Program-made: the position numbers and the translations under genes
The notes under the pieces: model-generated
The model's input: the letters and a program-made list of their open reading frames with translations, nothing else
Databases searched by the model: none
Told to the model about the DNA's origin: nothing
Source: an uncultured Bacteroidota bacterium
Lineage (GTDB): Bacteria; Bacteroidota; Bacteroidia; Bacteroidales; GCA-2748055
Direction: 5' to 3'
Assembly (NCBI GenBank): GCA_937129385.1
Contig: CAKZNC010000080.1
Span: 1 to 40,357 of the forward strand
Length of the DNA stretch: 40,357 nucleotides
Shown here: piece after piece, positions 25,155 through 32,413 of the stretch
Layout: each line of letters opens with the position of its first letter
Position numbering within the stretch: the stretch's first letter is position 1

Positions 25155-26441
25155 TTACTCGTCCAGGTACCTTATGATCAGTGACCTGACTTTCTCCTGT
25201 TGTTCAGGTTCCAGGTTTCTTATCCTGGTCCTGTGCGACCCTTTTTCATTGTAGAATACTGCGCAACTGGGGTTTCCCTGCAGATCAACGGCTGTTGCCG
25301 ACCATGTATCATATTCTCCATAGATAAAGATGAAGTGTTCAGCCTCATTTTTCAGGTAGGCATCAAGTTTCTTTTGGATGCTGCCATCAAATACGATCTC
25401 AGTATCAGCAGGAAGTGCAAATCTGAAGCCTGGATCTTTGACATGTTTCAGTGAATGTCCAAATGATTCAAGGTCATACCCATAATATCCCATTTCCGTA
25501 TATGCCTGGTAAAAGAAGGGCTGATATTCAATAATGAACTCGTCGGCGAAATAGTCAAATCCAGCTACCTTATTCATATGTGAAATGATCTCTTCAGGCG
25601 CGTCCCGCTTTCCCGGAATCCCGGAGCAGGATGCATAGCCCCACTGCCAGAATGCAAAGCTGTATTCCAGTACGCAATATTCAAATGCAGCTTCAATTCC
25701 TCCTGCAAGAGTATAAGTATACCCTTTTCGTTCTGAGAATTCCCTGAAGGCAGGGACCAGTTGCTCCTGGTGCTTCAGGGCATATTTTTGGAATCTCCTG
25801 ATCTTTCTCCTACACTCCCTTGATCCCACCTGGTCCAGGAAATCGTAGATCCGTTCCTCTTCAACCTCCTTATTCAACGGTGCGACATAAGGGATTTTCA
25901 CATCCACGTCATCCGGGTAATAAAAACTATGGTACATTGCGGTCTGCCCACCCTTACTGATTCCCGTTGTGATCCATTTCCCCGTATAGAATCTGCTGAA
26001 TGCCTGGATTATCTCATGGTGATCAGTGGCAGACTGCCAGGAAGTGAGATATTCCCATTGGGTTGAGTCGGCTACGCTTTCACCAAAATACCGGTGTTCT
26101 GCAATGATCTGGTTGCACCTGAGTATTGCTGCTGGCTCGCTGGTGTAATAATACCCTGCGGAATACCCTTCGGTGACAAGTACAGTAGGAAGAGAGATGT
26201 CGGCATGTGAGATATAGAGTCGTTGATAGAAACTGCCTTTTTCAGGATGGGCATGATCGAGGGGCTGTAGGAACATCACCTCGTATATGTGGCTGTAAAA
26301 CGACTCCTTTTCAAGCACCTGGATATTTTTCAGGGGCAATTCCTTCAGAAATTTCTCTATATCTGCAGATGCATTGAGAAATGGCAGCTGGATAAAAAGA
26401 AGCAGGAGCAGCAGCGTGATTCTGAGACGAGATATTTTCAT
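25155..26441 (-). CDS. Secreted S37/S28-like serine peptidase
   Basis: The 428-residue product begins with a signal peptide (about 1-26) and has an alpha/beta-hydrolase peptidase body resembling the PS-10 type (family S37) of tripeptidyl aminopeptidases. HRYFGES lies at 116-122, the nucleophile is Ser162 in GISKGGQTA, and the probable partners are Asp378 (YGEYDTW) and His403 (GSHRTRI). Such enzymes trim short or proline-containing peptides outside the cytoplasm. Specificity is inferred from the family only. It has its own -7 box at 26474-26481 and converges on the hydrolase gene with no room for a terminator. Confidence 0.85.
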   Translation of the reverse strand: MKISRLRITLLLLLLFIQLPFLNASADIEKFLKELPLKNIQVLEKESFYSHIYEVMFLQPLDHAHPEKGSFYQRLYISHADISLPTVLVTEGYSAGYYYTSEPAAILRCNQIIAEHRYFGESVADSTQWEYLTSWQSATDHHEIIQAFSRFYTGKWITTGISKGGQTAMYHSFYYPDDVDVKIPYVAPLNKEVEEERIYDFLDQVGSRECRRKIRRFQKYALKHQEQLVPAFREFSERKGYTYTLAGGIEAAFEYCVLEYSFAFWQWGYASCSGIPGKRDAPEEIISHMNKVAGFDYFADEFIIEYQPFFYQAYTEMGYYGYDLESFGHSLKHVKDPGFRFALPADTEIVFDGSIQKKLDAYLKNEAEHFIFIYGEYDTWSATAVDLQGNPSCAVFYNEKGSHRTRIRNLEPEQQEKVRSLIIRYLDE

Positions 26442-26473
26442 CTATTCAATTCGGTCATTTAAAACATGGTGGA

Positions 26474-26481
26474 CAAATGTA
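26474..26481 (-). promoter_or_regulatory. Candidate promoter of the S37-like peptidase gene, -7 box TACATTTG
   Basis: Exact TAnnTTTG match on the minus strand, 32 bases upstream of the ATG. No -33 TTTG at the expected distance. The divergent TapB-like gene shares this 131-base gap. Confidence 0.45.
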
Positions 26482-26572
26482 ATCAAAATGAGGCATTTCA
26501 GCATAGCGAGATATCAAATTATAGGAGGTAAGTCTCGGGAATATTTATTAATTTTAGCTTAAATCAATACCT

Positions 26573-27271
26573 ATGACCATGAAAAAATTTCTATCAGGAA
26601 TACTCGTTGTTTTTCTAGCAGGATCGGTAATTTCAATATATGCGCAGGAGTGCGAAATCTATAAGGATTACAAAGAAGGCACCTCTGTAAAGATGGTGCA
26701 TTACGATAAAAAGGACAAGTCAACGGGGTACACAGTAACCACCGTAAAGGAGAAAAAAAGCATCCCGGGAGGTGTCAGCCTCCTGTTTCACCAGCAATAT
26801 GACAACAATGATGATTATACCTTTGAAAGTGAATTCGAAGTGCGTTGCGAGAACGGAGATATATTGGTCGATATGGGAAAAATGCTGGACCCGAATACGA
26901 TGACCGCTTATGAGAATATGGAATTTGATGTGAAAGCCGATGACCTCTCCATTCCGAAGAATGCTTCTCCGGGTGACCAGCTGAACGATGGAGCGATCAC
27001 GGTTTCTGTTGACACCGGCACACCTGTCACAGTATCGATCACAGTAACTATTTCAGACCGGAAAGTTGAAAGTCGTGAGAAGTTGACTACCCCGGCAGGT
27101 ACGTTTGACTGCCTGAAAATCACCTATGACATGGAAACGAAAATCGGATTCATGAAAGTAAGGTCCAGTGCTGCCGAGTACTTTAATAGCAAAAACGGGG
27201 TGATCAAGTCTGAATCGTTCAATAAGAAAGGGAAGCTAACCGGATATTCCGTTGTCGAAGAGATCAACTAA
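26573..27271 (+). CDS. DUF3108-like (TapB family) exported protein
   Basis: The 232-residue product has a signal peptide (MTMKKFLSGILVVFLAGSVISIYAQ); the ATG at 26579 (MKKFLSG) is an equally good start. The mature part is a beta-rich domain with the family-like block ESREKLTTPAGTFDCLKITYDMETKIG followed by EYFNSKNGVIKSESFNKKGK. Proteins of this family are common in Bacteroidota and their role is unknown; a lipid- or polymer-binding barrel is a guess from the DUF3108 fold. A TAATTTTA box at 26549-26556 may be the promoter. The 3' end overlaps the convergent HD gene by 4 bases. Confidence 0.75.
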   Translation: MTMKKFLSGILVVFLAGSVISIYAQECEIYKDYKEGTSVKMVHYDKKDKSTGYTVTTVKEKKSIPGGVSLLFHQQYDNNDDYTFESEFEVRCENGDILVDMGKMLDPNTMTAYENMEFDVKADDLSIPKNASPGDQLNDGAITVSVDTGTPVTVSITVTISDRKVESREKLTTPAGTFDCLKITYDMETKIGFMKVRSSAAEYFNSKNGVIKSESFNKKGKLTGYSVVEEIN

Positions 27272-28101
27272 TTTTCATCCAGGCACTCAGCCAGTTTATT
27301 AAAAAAATCAGCTACAAATCCGGGAGGTTCATGTTCAGACAGGTTCTCCGGGAAATTTTCCGGCCGGATTTTTCCATTCACGCTGAATTCTTTTATCAGA
27401 TTGGTGACACCGATCGGACCACTGGTCACCTCTTCAGGCACAGGTTCGAGAAGGAGTTGTTGATTGTAAAGGTCAAAAAAGTTGACGATCTCCCTGTATT
27501 TATCCTTCGTTCTTTCGATCAGTGCAGGAAACAGCGAACAGGCCTTTACAAAATTATTGTAACGCGAGGTGACATTTTCCAGTATCCTGATGCCCAGGGA
27601 ATGCGCTGATATATCCCGGACCATGTAAATCTCAGCATACCTGTAGATCCCAATTGTACCAAGTGCATCGATATCATCTGCGATGCTGATGATCGTCTGC
27701 ACATCAGGTATGTCCTCAAATGTAAAAGGTTGATAAAAGAATTCCTCCTTCCGGTCATGGAATTCGATCGCCTCCAGGATATGGTCATCCAGGGTTGGTT
27801 TGGGAACATTCCCCCGACAGATAAAATCTTTATAAACAACGGTACTTTCGGCACCGTGCTCCGGCTTTCTTGTGACCACCATTCCTGCATCGTGGAAGAG
27901 AGATGCCAGCATCACTGCCCCGGCCAGGTCCTGGTCTATATGTTGATTCTGCACAGCGATCTCTTTCAGGATCATTTTCGAAATCCTCCACACCCTGAGG
28001 TGATGTGACAGATCGTGGGAGGGCAGAAAGATGGGTTCAAAATGTTTTGCCAGGTAAGAGATGGCGGCTTCCAGCCATATCTTTTCCGCAGCTTTGATCA
28101 T
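27268..28101 (-). CDS. HD-domain protein (predicted metal-dependent phosphohydrolase)
   Basis: The 277-residue product carries an HD-type helix bundle. His-rich SHDLSHHLRVWRIS is near residues 28-41, HDAGM holds the His-Asp pair at 70-71, a later H is in IEFHDRKEE, and the final Asp is probably in SIADDIDALG. Substrates of such proteins are nucleotides or phosphorylated second messengers; nothing more specific can be read. ATG 28101 is preferred, with CAGGG just upstream, over an upstream TTG at 28122. It lies 23 bases after pyk and is probably cotranscribed with it; its 3' end overlaps the TapB-like gene by 4 bases. Confidence 0.85.
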   Translation of the reverse strand: MIKAAEKIWLEAAISYLAKHFEPIFLPSHDLSHHLRVWRISKMILKEIAVQNQHIDQDLAGAVMLASLFHDAGMVVTRKPEHGAESTVVYKDFICRGNVPKPTLDDHILEAIEFHDRKEEFFYQPFTFEDIPDVQTIISIADDIDALGTIGIYRYAEIYMVRDISAHSLGIRILENVTSRYNNFVKACSLFPALIERTKDKYREIVNFFDLYNQQLLLEPVPEEVTSGPIGVTNLIKEFSVNGKIRPENFPENLSEHEPPGFVADFFNKLAECLDEN

Positions 28102-28124
28102 ATGCCCTGAATTGTTATTCAAGG

Positions 28125-29555
28125 TCAGACGATCTTACTGAGTTTGATCATGTTGGTTTTCCCTTTCATCAGGATAGGAATACTTCCGACATGGACAACC
28201 AGATCGTTTTTCCGGATAAGGTTCTGACTCAGCAGAAAATTAATAGAATACTCCACGTAATCGTTGATATTTTCACAATCGGCAAAATAGTAGGCGCGAA
28301 CTCCCCAGACAAGCGACATTTTTCGAAGCAGTTCCCGGTTCATGGTGAAAGTAAAGATATTGGCCCGTGGTCTGTGTGAACTGATCCGGTAAGCGGTATA
28401 CCCTGAATTCGTCAGGCATATGATTGCAGCAGCCTCTGCCTGCTCGGCCATGACCACAGCATTATAACAAACCGAATCCTGGAGAAAAGAGTCGTTATGG
28501 ATTTTGGGGGGATGTTTGCGAAAAAAATGAAAACCTTTTGATTCTGTTGAATCGATCACCATTTGCATATTCTTGATGGTTTCTACGGGGTATTTCCCGA
28601 CCGAGGTTTCACCTGAAAGCATAACTGTGTCGGCCCCGTCGAGCACCGCATTTGCAACATCATTGGCTTCAGCACGTGTAGGCGTGGCATTGGTGATCAT
28701 GCTTTCCATCATCTGTGTTGCGATGATCACTGGTTTTGACATGGAAATACATTTATTTACAATGCTTTTCTGGATCAGCGGCACCTTATGAAAATCCACC
28801 TCCACACCCAGGTCGCCTCTTGCCACCATAATAGCGTCCGACTCTTCTATGATCTCATCCAGTTCTTCGAGTGCTTCGGGTTTTTCGATCTTTGCCACTA
28901 CACTTGTTTGCTTGCCTTCACTTGCAATGATCTCTTTGATATCCCTTATATCCTGTGCTTTTCTTACAAATGAAAGAGCGATCCAGTCGACGTTGTGTTT
29001 CAATACAAACCTGGCATCTTCAATATCTTTTTCAGTAAGGCTTGGTTTTGAAATCCGGGTGCTGGGTAGATTCACTCCCTTTTTCGAAGAGAGCGGTCCG
29101 CCTACGACCACTTCAGTACGAACTATATCCCTGCCATTGGTACCTGTCACCTTTAGCTGGAGTTTACCATCGTCGATCAGGATAATATCACCCTTCTTTA
29201 CATCAAGTGGAAGGTGATCATAGCTAATGAATGCTTTTTTAGCTGTTCCGGTGCATGCTTCGGTAGTCAGCTCAAATTCCTCTCCTTCAGTAAGCATCAC
29301 TTTGTCATTCTCCATCACGCCTACACGCAGTTTCGGCCCCTGGAGATCGGCCAGCAGGGCCACATTTGTGTTCAGTTCTTCGTTCAGTTCGAGCACAGTT
29401 TTGATCCTTCCCAGCTGCTCTTCATGGTCACCATGTGAAAAATTCAGTCTGACTACATCTATCCCTTCATGGAACATTTTCTCCAGGACTGCTTTATCTT
29501 CGCTGGCAGGTCCGATGGTTGCAATGATCTTGGCATGTGAACGCTCTTGTCTCAT
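28125..29555 (-). CDS. pyk: Pyruvate kinase
   Basis: It converts phosphoenolpyruvate and ADP to pyruvate and ATP, the last step of glycolysis. The 476-residue product has normal length and the standard motifs: AKIIATIGPASED, VVRLNFSHGDH, LLADLQGPKLRVG, the active-site KIEKPEALEELDEI segment, MVARGDLGVE, ATQMMESMI, PTRAEANDVANAVLDGADTVMLSGETSVGKYP, then a C-terminal regulatory domain. No clear promoter was identified in the 62-base gap after nfo, so it may be read from the nfo transcript. Confidence 0.97.
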   Translation of the reverse strand: MRQERSHAKIIATIGPASEDKAVLEKMFHEGIDVVRLNFSHGDHEEQLGRIKTVLELNEELNTNVALLADLQGPKLRVGVMENDKVMLTEGEEFELTTEACTGTAKKAFISYDHLPLDVKKGDIILIDDGKLQLKVTGTNGRDIVRTEVVVGGPLSSKKGVNLPSTRISKPSLTEKDIEDARFVLKHNVDWIALSFVRKAQDIRDIKEIIASEGKQTSVVAKIEKPEALEELDEIIEESDAIMVARGDLGVEVDFHKVPLIQKSIVNKCISMSKPVIIATQMMESMITNATPTRAEANDVANAVLDGADTVMLSGETSVGKYPVETIKNMQMVIDSTESKGFHFFRKHPPKIHNDSFLQDSVCYNAVVMAEQAEAAAIICLTNSGYTAYRISSHRPRANIFTFTMNRELLRKMSLVWGVRAYYFADCENINDYVEYSINFLLSQNLIRKNDLVVHVGSIPILMKGKTNMIKLSKIV

Positions 29556-29617
29556 ATTGGTTTGGTTTAATTGAAGATAAGTTACTACAATTCTTGTGGA
29601 ATTAAAATTTCCTACAA

Positions 29618-30463
29618 TCAGGCAGGGATCATTCCCTGCAGCATTGCGATCTCATTTTTCCAGATGGAGTCATCCGGTGTCTCCAGGATCAGGGGCATAT
29701 TGTTAAATCGGTCATCTTCCATGATGAACCTGAATGTTTCGATCCCCAAAGTCCCTTTTCCGATGCTGTCGTGCCTGTCAACCCTGCTTCCATATGCTTT
29801 TTTTGAATCATTCAAATGCATGCCCATCAGGTATTTGAATCCAACAACGGTCTCAAAGTCTTCAAAAACTTTTTTAAATCCGGAGGCGGTTGCAAGATCA
29901 TACCCGGCTGAGTACGCATGGCATGTATCAATACACACCCCCACCCTGGATTTGTCTTCTACGCGATTGATTATATAACTGAGTTGTTCAAAGCTGTACC
30001 CCAGGTTGGAACCTTGTCCGGCCGTATTTTCAATAACCGCATTAACACCACTGGTCCTGTCCAGCGCAAGGTTGATACTTTCCGCAATGAGATCCATGCA
30101 CTCCTCTTCCGTGATCTTTTTGAGGTGGCTTCCGGGATGAAAATTCAGCCGGTCGATCCCTAACTGCTCACAACGCAGCATCTCATCGAAAAACGCATTT
30201 CTAGATTTCTCAAGACCTTCTTTTTCCGGATGACCCAGGTTGATCAGATAGCTGTCATGCGGAAGGATCTGGCCGGGGCCGTAATCTTTCTTTTCACAGT
30301 TTTGCCTGAAGGTCCGGATATTTTCCGTGGTCAGTGGTTTCGGGTTCCATTGTCTTTGGTTTCTTGTAAAGAGACCAAATGCTGTGGCCCCGATCTCTGC
30401 AGCGTTCAGCGGGGCATTTTCGACGCCGCCTGCTGCACTGACATGTGCACCAATAAACTTCAT
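29618..30463 (-). CDS. nfo: Endonuclease IV (AP endonuclease)
   Basis: It cleaves DNA at abasic sites in base-excision repair, using a three-zinc cluster. The 281-residue product is full length: [96 protein letters not shown] and LETP, with zinc-binding His, Glu and Asp in these blocks. An exact TATCTTTG box precedes it by 20 bases, and the terminator of the thioredoxin unit lies just upstream of that. Confidence 0.96.
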   Translation of the reverse strand: MKFIGAHVSAAGGVENAPLNAAEIGATAFGLFTRNQRQWNPKPLTTENIRTFRQNCEKKDYGPGQILPHDSYLINLGHPEKEGLEKSRNAFFDEMLRCEQLGIDRLNFHPGSHLKKITEEECMDLIAESINLALDRTSGVNAVIENTAGQGSNLGYSFEQLSYIINRVEDKSRVGVCIDTCHAYSAGYDLATASGFKKVFEDFETVVGFKYLMGMHLNDSKKAYGSRVDRHDSIGKGTLGIETFRFIMEDDRFNNMPLILETPDDSIWKNEIAMLQGMIPA

Positions 30464-30483
30464 CTATCCATGTATCTTTCCTG

Positions 30484-30513
30484 CAAAGATACGCAGATAT
30501 GCCTGAATTGAAA
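30484..30513 (-). promoter_or_regulatory. Candidate nfo promoter, TATCTTTG with TTTC 18 bases upstream
   Basis: The minus strand reads TTTC (30510-30513), 18 bases, TATCTTTG (30484-30491), then CAG. The -33 element touches the T-tract of the upstream terminator. The box and 17-base spacing from CAG to the ATG are the same as for rlmD. Confidence 0.55.
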
Positions 30514-30551
30514 TAAAAAAAAGGTGCATCAACGAAAAGTCAATGCACCTT
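30511..30551 (-). terminator. Rho-independent terminator of the thioredoxin unit
   Basis: On the minus strand a 9-base stem (AAGGTGCAT with ATGCACCTT, 30543-30551 and 30521-30529) encloses 13 bases and is followed by eight T residues. It begins 36 bases after the stop of the lipoprotein thioredoxin gene. Confidence 0.88.
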
Positions 30552-30586
30552 GTTCTTCAACTAACTAAACCGATCGTTTTTACCGA

Positions 30587-31123
30587 TCACATTTCTTCTG
30601 ACTGTTCTTTTCCGAGTAAAAGTTCATCGATCATTTTCACGAACATCTCCTTGGTCTGCTCTGGTGTACGTGCAATCCCATTGCTCATGGTCGGTTTTCC
30701 CTCTTCCGGAATGAAAAGGAATGCTGGGATACTGCTGATCCCGAATACTGAAGAGAGCTCACGCTCCTGCTCTGTATCCACCTTGTACACGACGATCTCG
30801 CCTTTGTACTCTGAAGCAATCTCTTCAAGGATCGGTCCGGCAATTTTACACGGTCCGCACCAATCGGCATAGAAGTCAATGATTGCAGGCTTGTCTCCTT
30901 TGTAGATCCACTCGGTCGGGTTGGATTCGTAATCCATGATCTTATCCAGGAACTCTGCCTTGGTAAGATGAATGGTTTCTCCTTTTTTGGTATCACCCTT
31001 ATTTGTCTCAATTACAGCGACGGGCTCTTTGGCTCCATTTGCACTGTCAGGATCACCGTTCGTGTTGCCACAACTGGTAACCGCAAATGAGATCATTGCC
31101 AGTATCAATAAATATTTCCTCAT
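30587..31123 (-). CDS. Thioredoxin-fold lipoprotein
   Basis: The 178-residue product is an extracytoplasmic thioredoxin: lipoprotein signal peptide with VTSC lipobox (Cys18), a low-complexity linker of about 30 residues, then a thioredoxin domain with the FYADWCGPCK active site near 90-99 and the cis-proline segment SSIPAFLFIP. It probably reduces or shuffles disulfides in the periplasm. The domain is closely similar to the neighbouring cytoplasmic thioredoxin, including 32 identical consecutive bases around the active site, so the pair looks like a tandem duplication. Start has AAAGGA upstream. It is the second gene of a two-gene unit. Confidence 0.93.
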   Translation of the reverse strand: MRKYLLILAMISFAVTSCGNTNGDPDSANGAKEPVAVIETNKGDTKKGETIHLTKAEFLDKIMDYESNPTEWIYKGDKPAIIDFYADWCGPCKIAGPILEEIASEYKGEIVVYKVDTEQERELSSVFGISSIPAFLFIPEEGKPTMSNGIARTPEQTKEMFVKMIDELLLGKEQSEEM

Positions 31124-31138
31124 GATAGATCCTTTCTT

Positions 31139-31498
31139 TTAATTTACGCTCAGTACTTCTGATATGGCCTGTTTGAATGTCTCCTTTGGAAGAGCTCCCA
31201 TCGCCATTTGTGGCTGACCGTCTGTTGGGATAAACAGCAATGACGGAATGCTCTGGATACCGAATATTGCACTCAGTTCCTTCTGGTCTTCGGTATCAAC
31301 CTTGTATATGTTAAGTTTATCACCATATTCCTCCTGAAGTTCCTCAAGGATCGGGGCAACCATTTTGCACGGTCCGCACCAATCGGCATAGAAGTCAATA
31401 ATCACAGGCTTGTCACCTTCAAATTTCCAGTCTTTACTGGCTTCGTAGTTAAATACCTTTTCTTTAAATGTATCAACTGTTAAATGTTCTAAACTCAT
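31139..31498 (-). CDS. trxA: Thioredoxin
   Basis: A 119-residue cytoplasmic thioredoxin with WCGPC near residues 38-42 and the cis-proline block QSIPSLLFIP. It has no signal peptide. The N-terminal region is slightly longer than classical thioredoxin A and shares KEKV/FNYEASKDWKFEGDKP-type spacing with its lipoprotein neighbour, 15 bases downstream. It serves as a general disulfide reductant; the cognate reductase is not in the window. The unit has a promoter box at 31561-31568. Confidence 0.94.
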   Translation of the reverse strand: MSLEHLTVDTFKEKVFNYEASKDWKFEGDKPVIIDFYADWCGPCKMVAPILEELQEEYGDKLNIYKVDTEDQKELSAIFGIQSIPSLLFIPTDGQPQMAMGALPKETFKQAISEVLSVN

Positions 31499-31560
31499 AA
31501 TTTCCTTGTTTTGATTTGTGGTTTTTCCTTAGTCTCTAATGTTCTTAAAAACTTACAGTG

Positions 31561-31568
31561 CAAAAGTA
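31561..31568 (-). promoter_or_regulatory. Candidate trxA promoter, -7 box TACTTTTG
   Basis: Exact TAnnTTTG match on the minus strand, followed by CAC, 62 bases upstream of the trxA ATG and 48 bases after the preceding stop codon. Confidence 0.5.
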
Positions 31569-31616
31569 ACAGTTCAGGACAGGCCAGTCTGTAATATTTG
31601 TCACACAAGCCTTAAG

Positions 31617-32279
31617 TCATTCATTTCCTTTGAATTCCATTGCCGCATTCAGGTATTCAGTGAACGGAATCAGCATCCTGAACTTCTCCGTAGCTGTTTC
31701 AACAAAGTCTGGTGACAGGATCAAATCGGTTTCAAGACTGTCCGATAACATGAAATGCTTGTATTTTAGAAGGTCGGACTGGGGCGTATCTTTGGGAAAC
31801 CCCATCGGCCCTTTCTTCAATTTATCTTTTTCGTAGAGCTGAAATCCTTCCTTCAACTTTTGCTCAATGATCTTTCTGATGGAATCGGGTTGGTATATAA
31901 TCTCTTGCCTGATGGCGTGCAAATCTTCTTTGCCGGGACTATGCACTCCTGCTGCCAGGAATAGCTCATTACTTCCAATATGCAGGTAGTAGCCCGCTTC
32001 GCTGCTTTTTCTTCCCCCCCTGGCCATATAGGCGCCAAAATGAGTTTTGTAGGGAGTCTTGTCTTTTGAAAACCTTATGTCCCTGTATATTCTGAACATG
32101 GCGTCCCTGGCTTCGAGACCGGAAATTCTTGGATCATGGAACTGAAGCGCATTGATCATCTTCTGTATTTGCTCCAGGAATACCTTCCGGGCCTGATCAT
32201 AGCTGGTTTTATTTTCCTGGAACCAGTCACGATCATTGTTCTTTTCAAGATCCCTGAGAAAGTTTATAACTTCGGTCAT
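31617..32279 (-). CDS. DUF2461 domain protein
   Basis: The 220-residue cytoplasmic protein matches DUF2461: an N-terminal FLRDLEKNNDRDWFQENK block, RIYRDIRFSKDKTPYKTHFGAYMARGG in the middle, and YYLHIGSNELFLAAGVHSPG. The family occurs widely in Bacteroidota and its function is unknown. The start is well fixed, as the conserved helix begins at residue 5. The -7 box lies only 7 bases upstream, so the message may be nearly leaderless. Confidence 0.9.
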   Translation of the reverse strand: MTEVINFLRDLEKNNDRDWFQENKTSYDQARKVFLEQIQKMINALQFHDPRISGLEARDAMFRIYRDIRFSKDKTPYKTHFGAYMARGGRKSSEAGYYLHIGSNELFLAAGVHSPGKEDLHAIRQEIIYQPDSIRKIIEQKLKEGFQLYEKDKLKKGPMGFPKDTPQSDLLKYKHFMLSDSLETDLILSPDFVETATEKFRMLIPFTEYLNAAMEFKGNE

Positions 32280-32286
32280 ACAGTAT

Positions 32287-32318
32287 CAAATTTAGAGAAT
32301 AACAATCCTGCTGTAAAA
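32287..32318 (-). promoter_or_regulatory. Candidate DUF2461 promoter (TTTT-N20-TAAATTTG)
   Basis: On the minus strand TTTT (32315-32318), 20 bases, then TAAATTTG (32287-32294), an exact -7 match. Transcription would begin within about 0 to 4 bases of the ATG at 32279. Confidence 0.45.
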
Positions 32319-32368
32319 TGGTTCCTGGATGAATCCTGCATTTAATTCCGGTTCATACCTTGAGTAAA

Positions 32369-32376
32369 TATTTTTA
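32369..32376 (+). promoter_or_regulatory. Candidate promoter of the hybrid kinase gene, TATTTTTA
   Basis: A one-mismatch TAnnTTTG box 37 bases before the ATG at 32414. No clear -33 box. It supports the ATG as start, because the longer frame from TTG at 32360 would begin upstream of this box. Confidence 0.3.
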
Positions 32377-32413
32377 TGATTATTTTTCGGGGGTCTTTAT
32401 TTGCACCAGGAAG

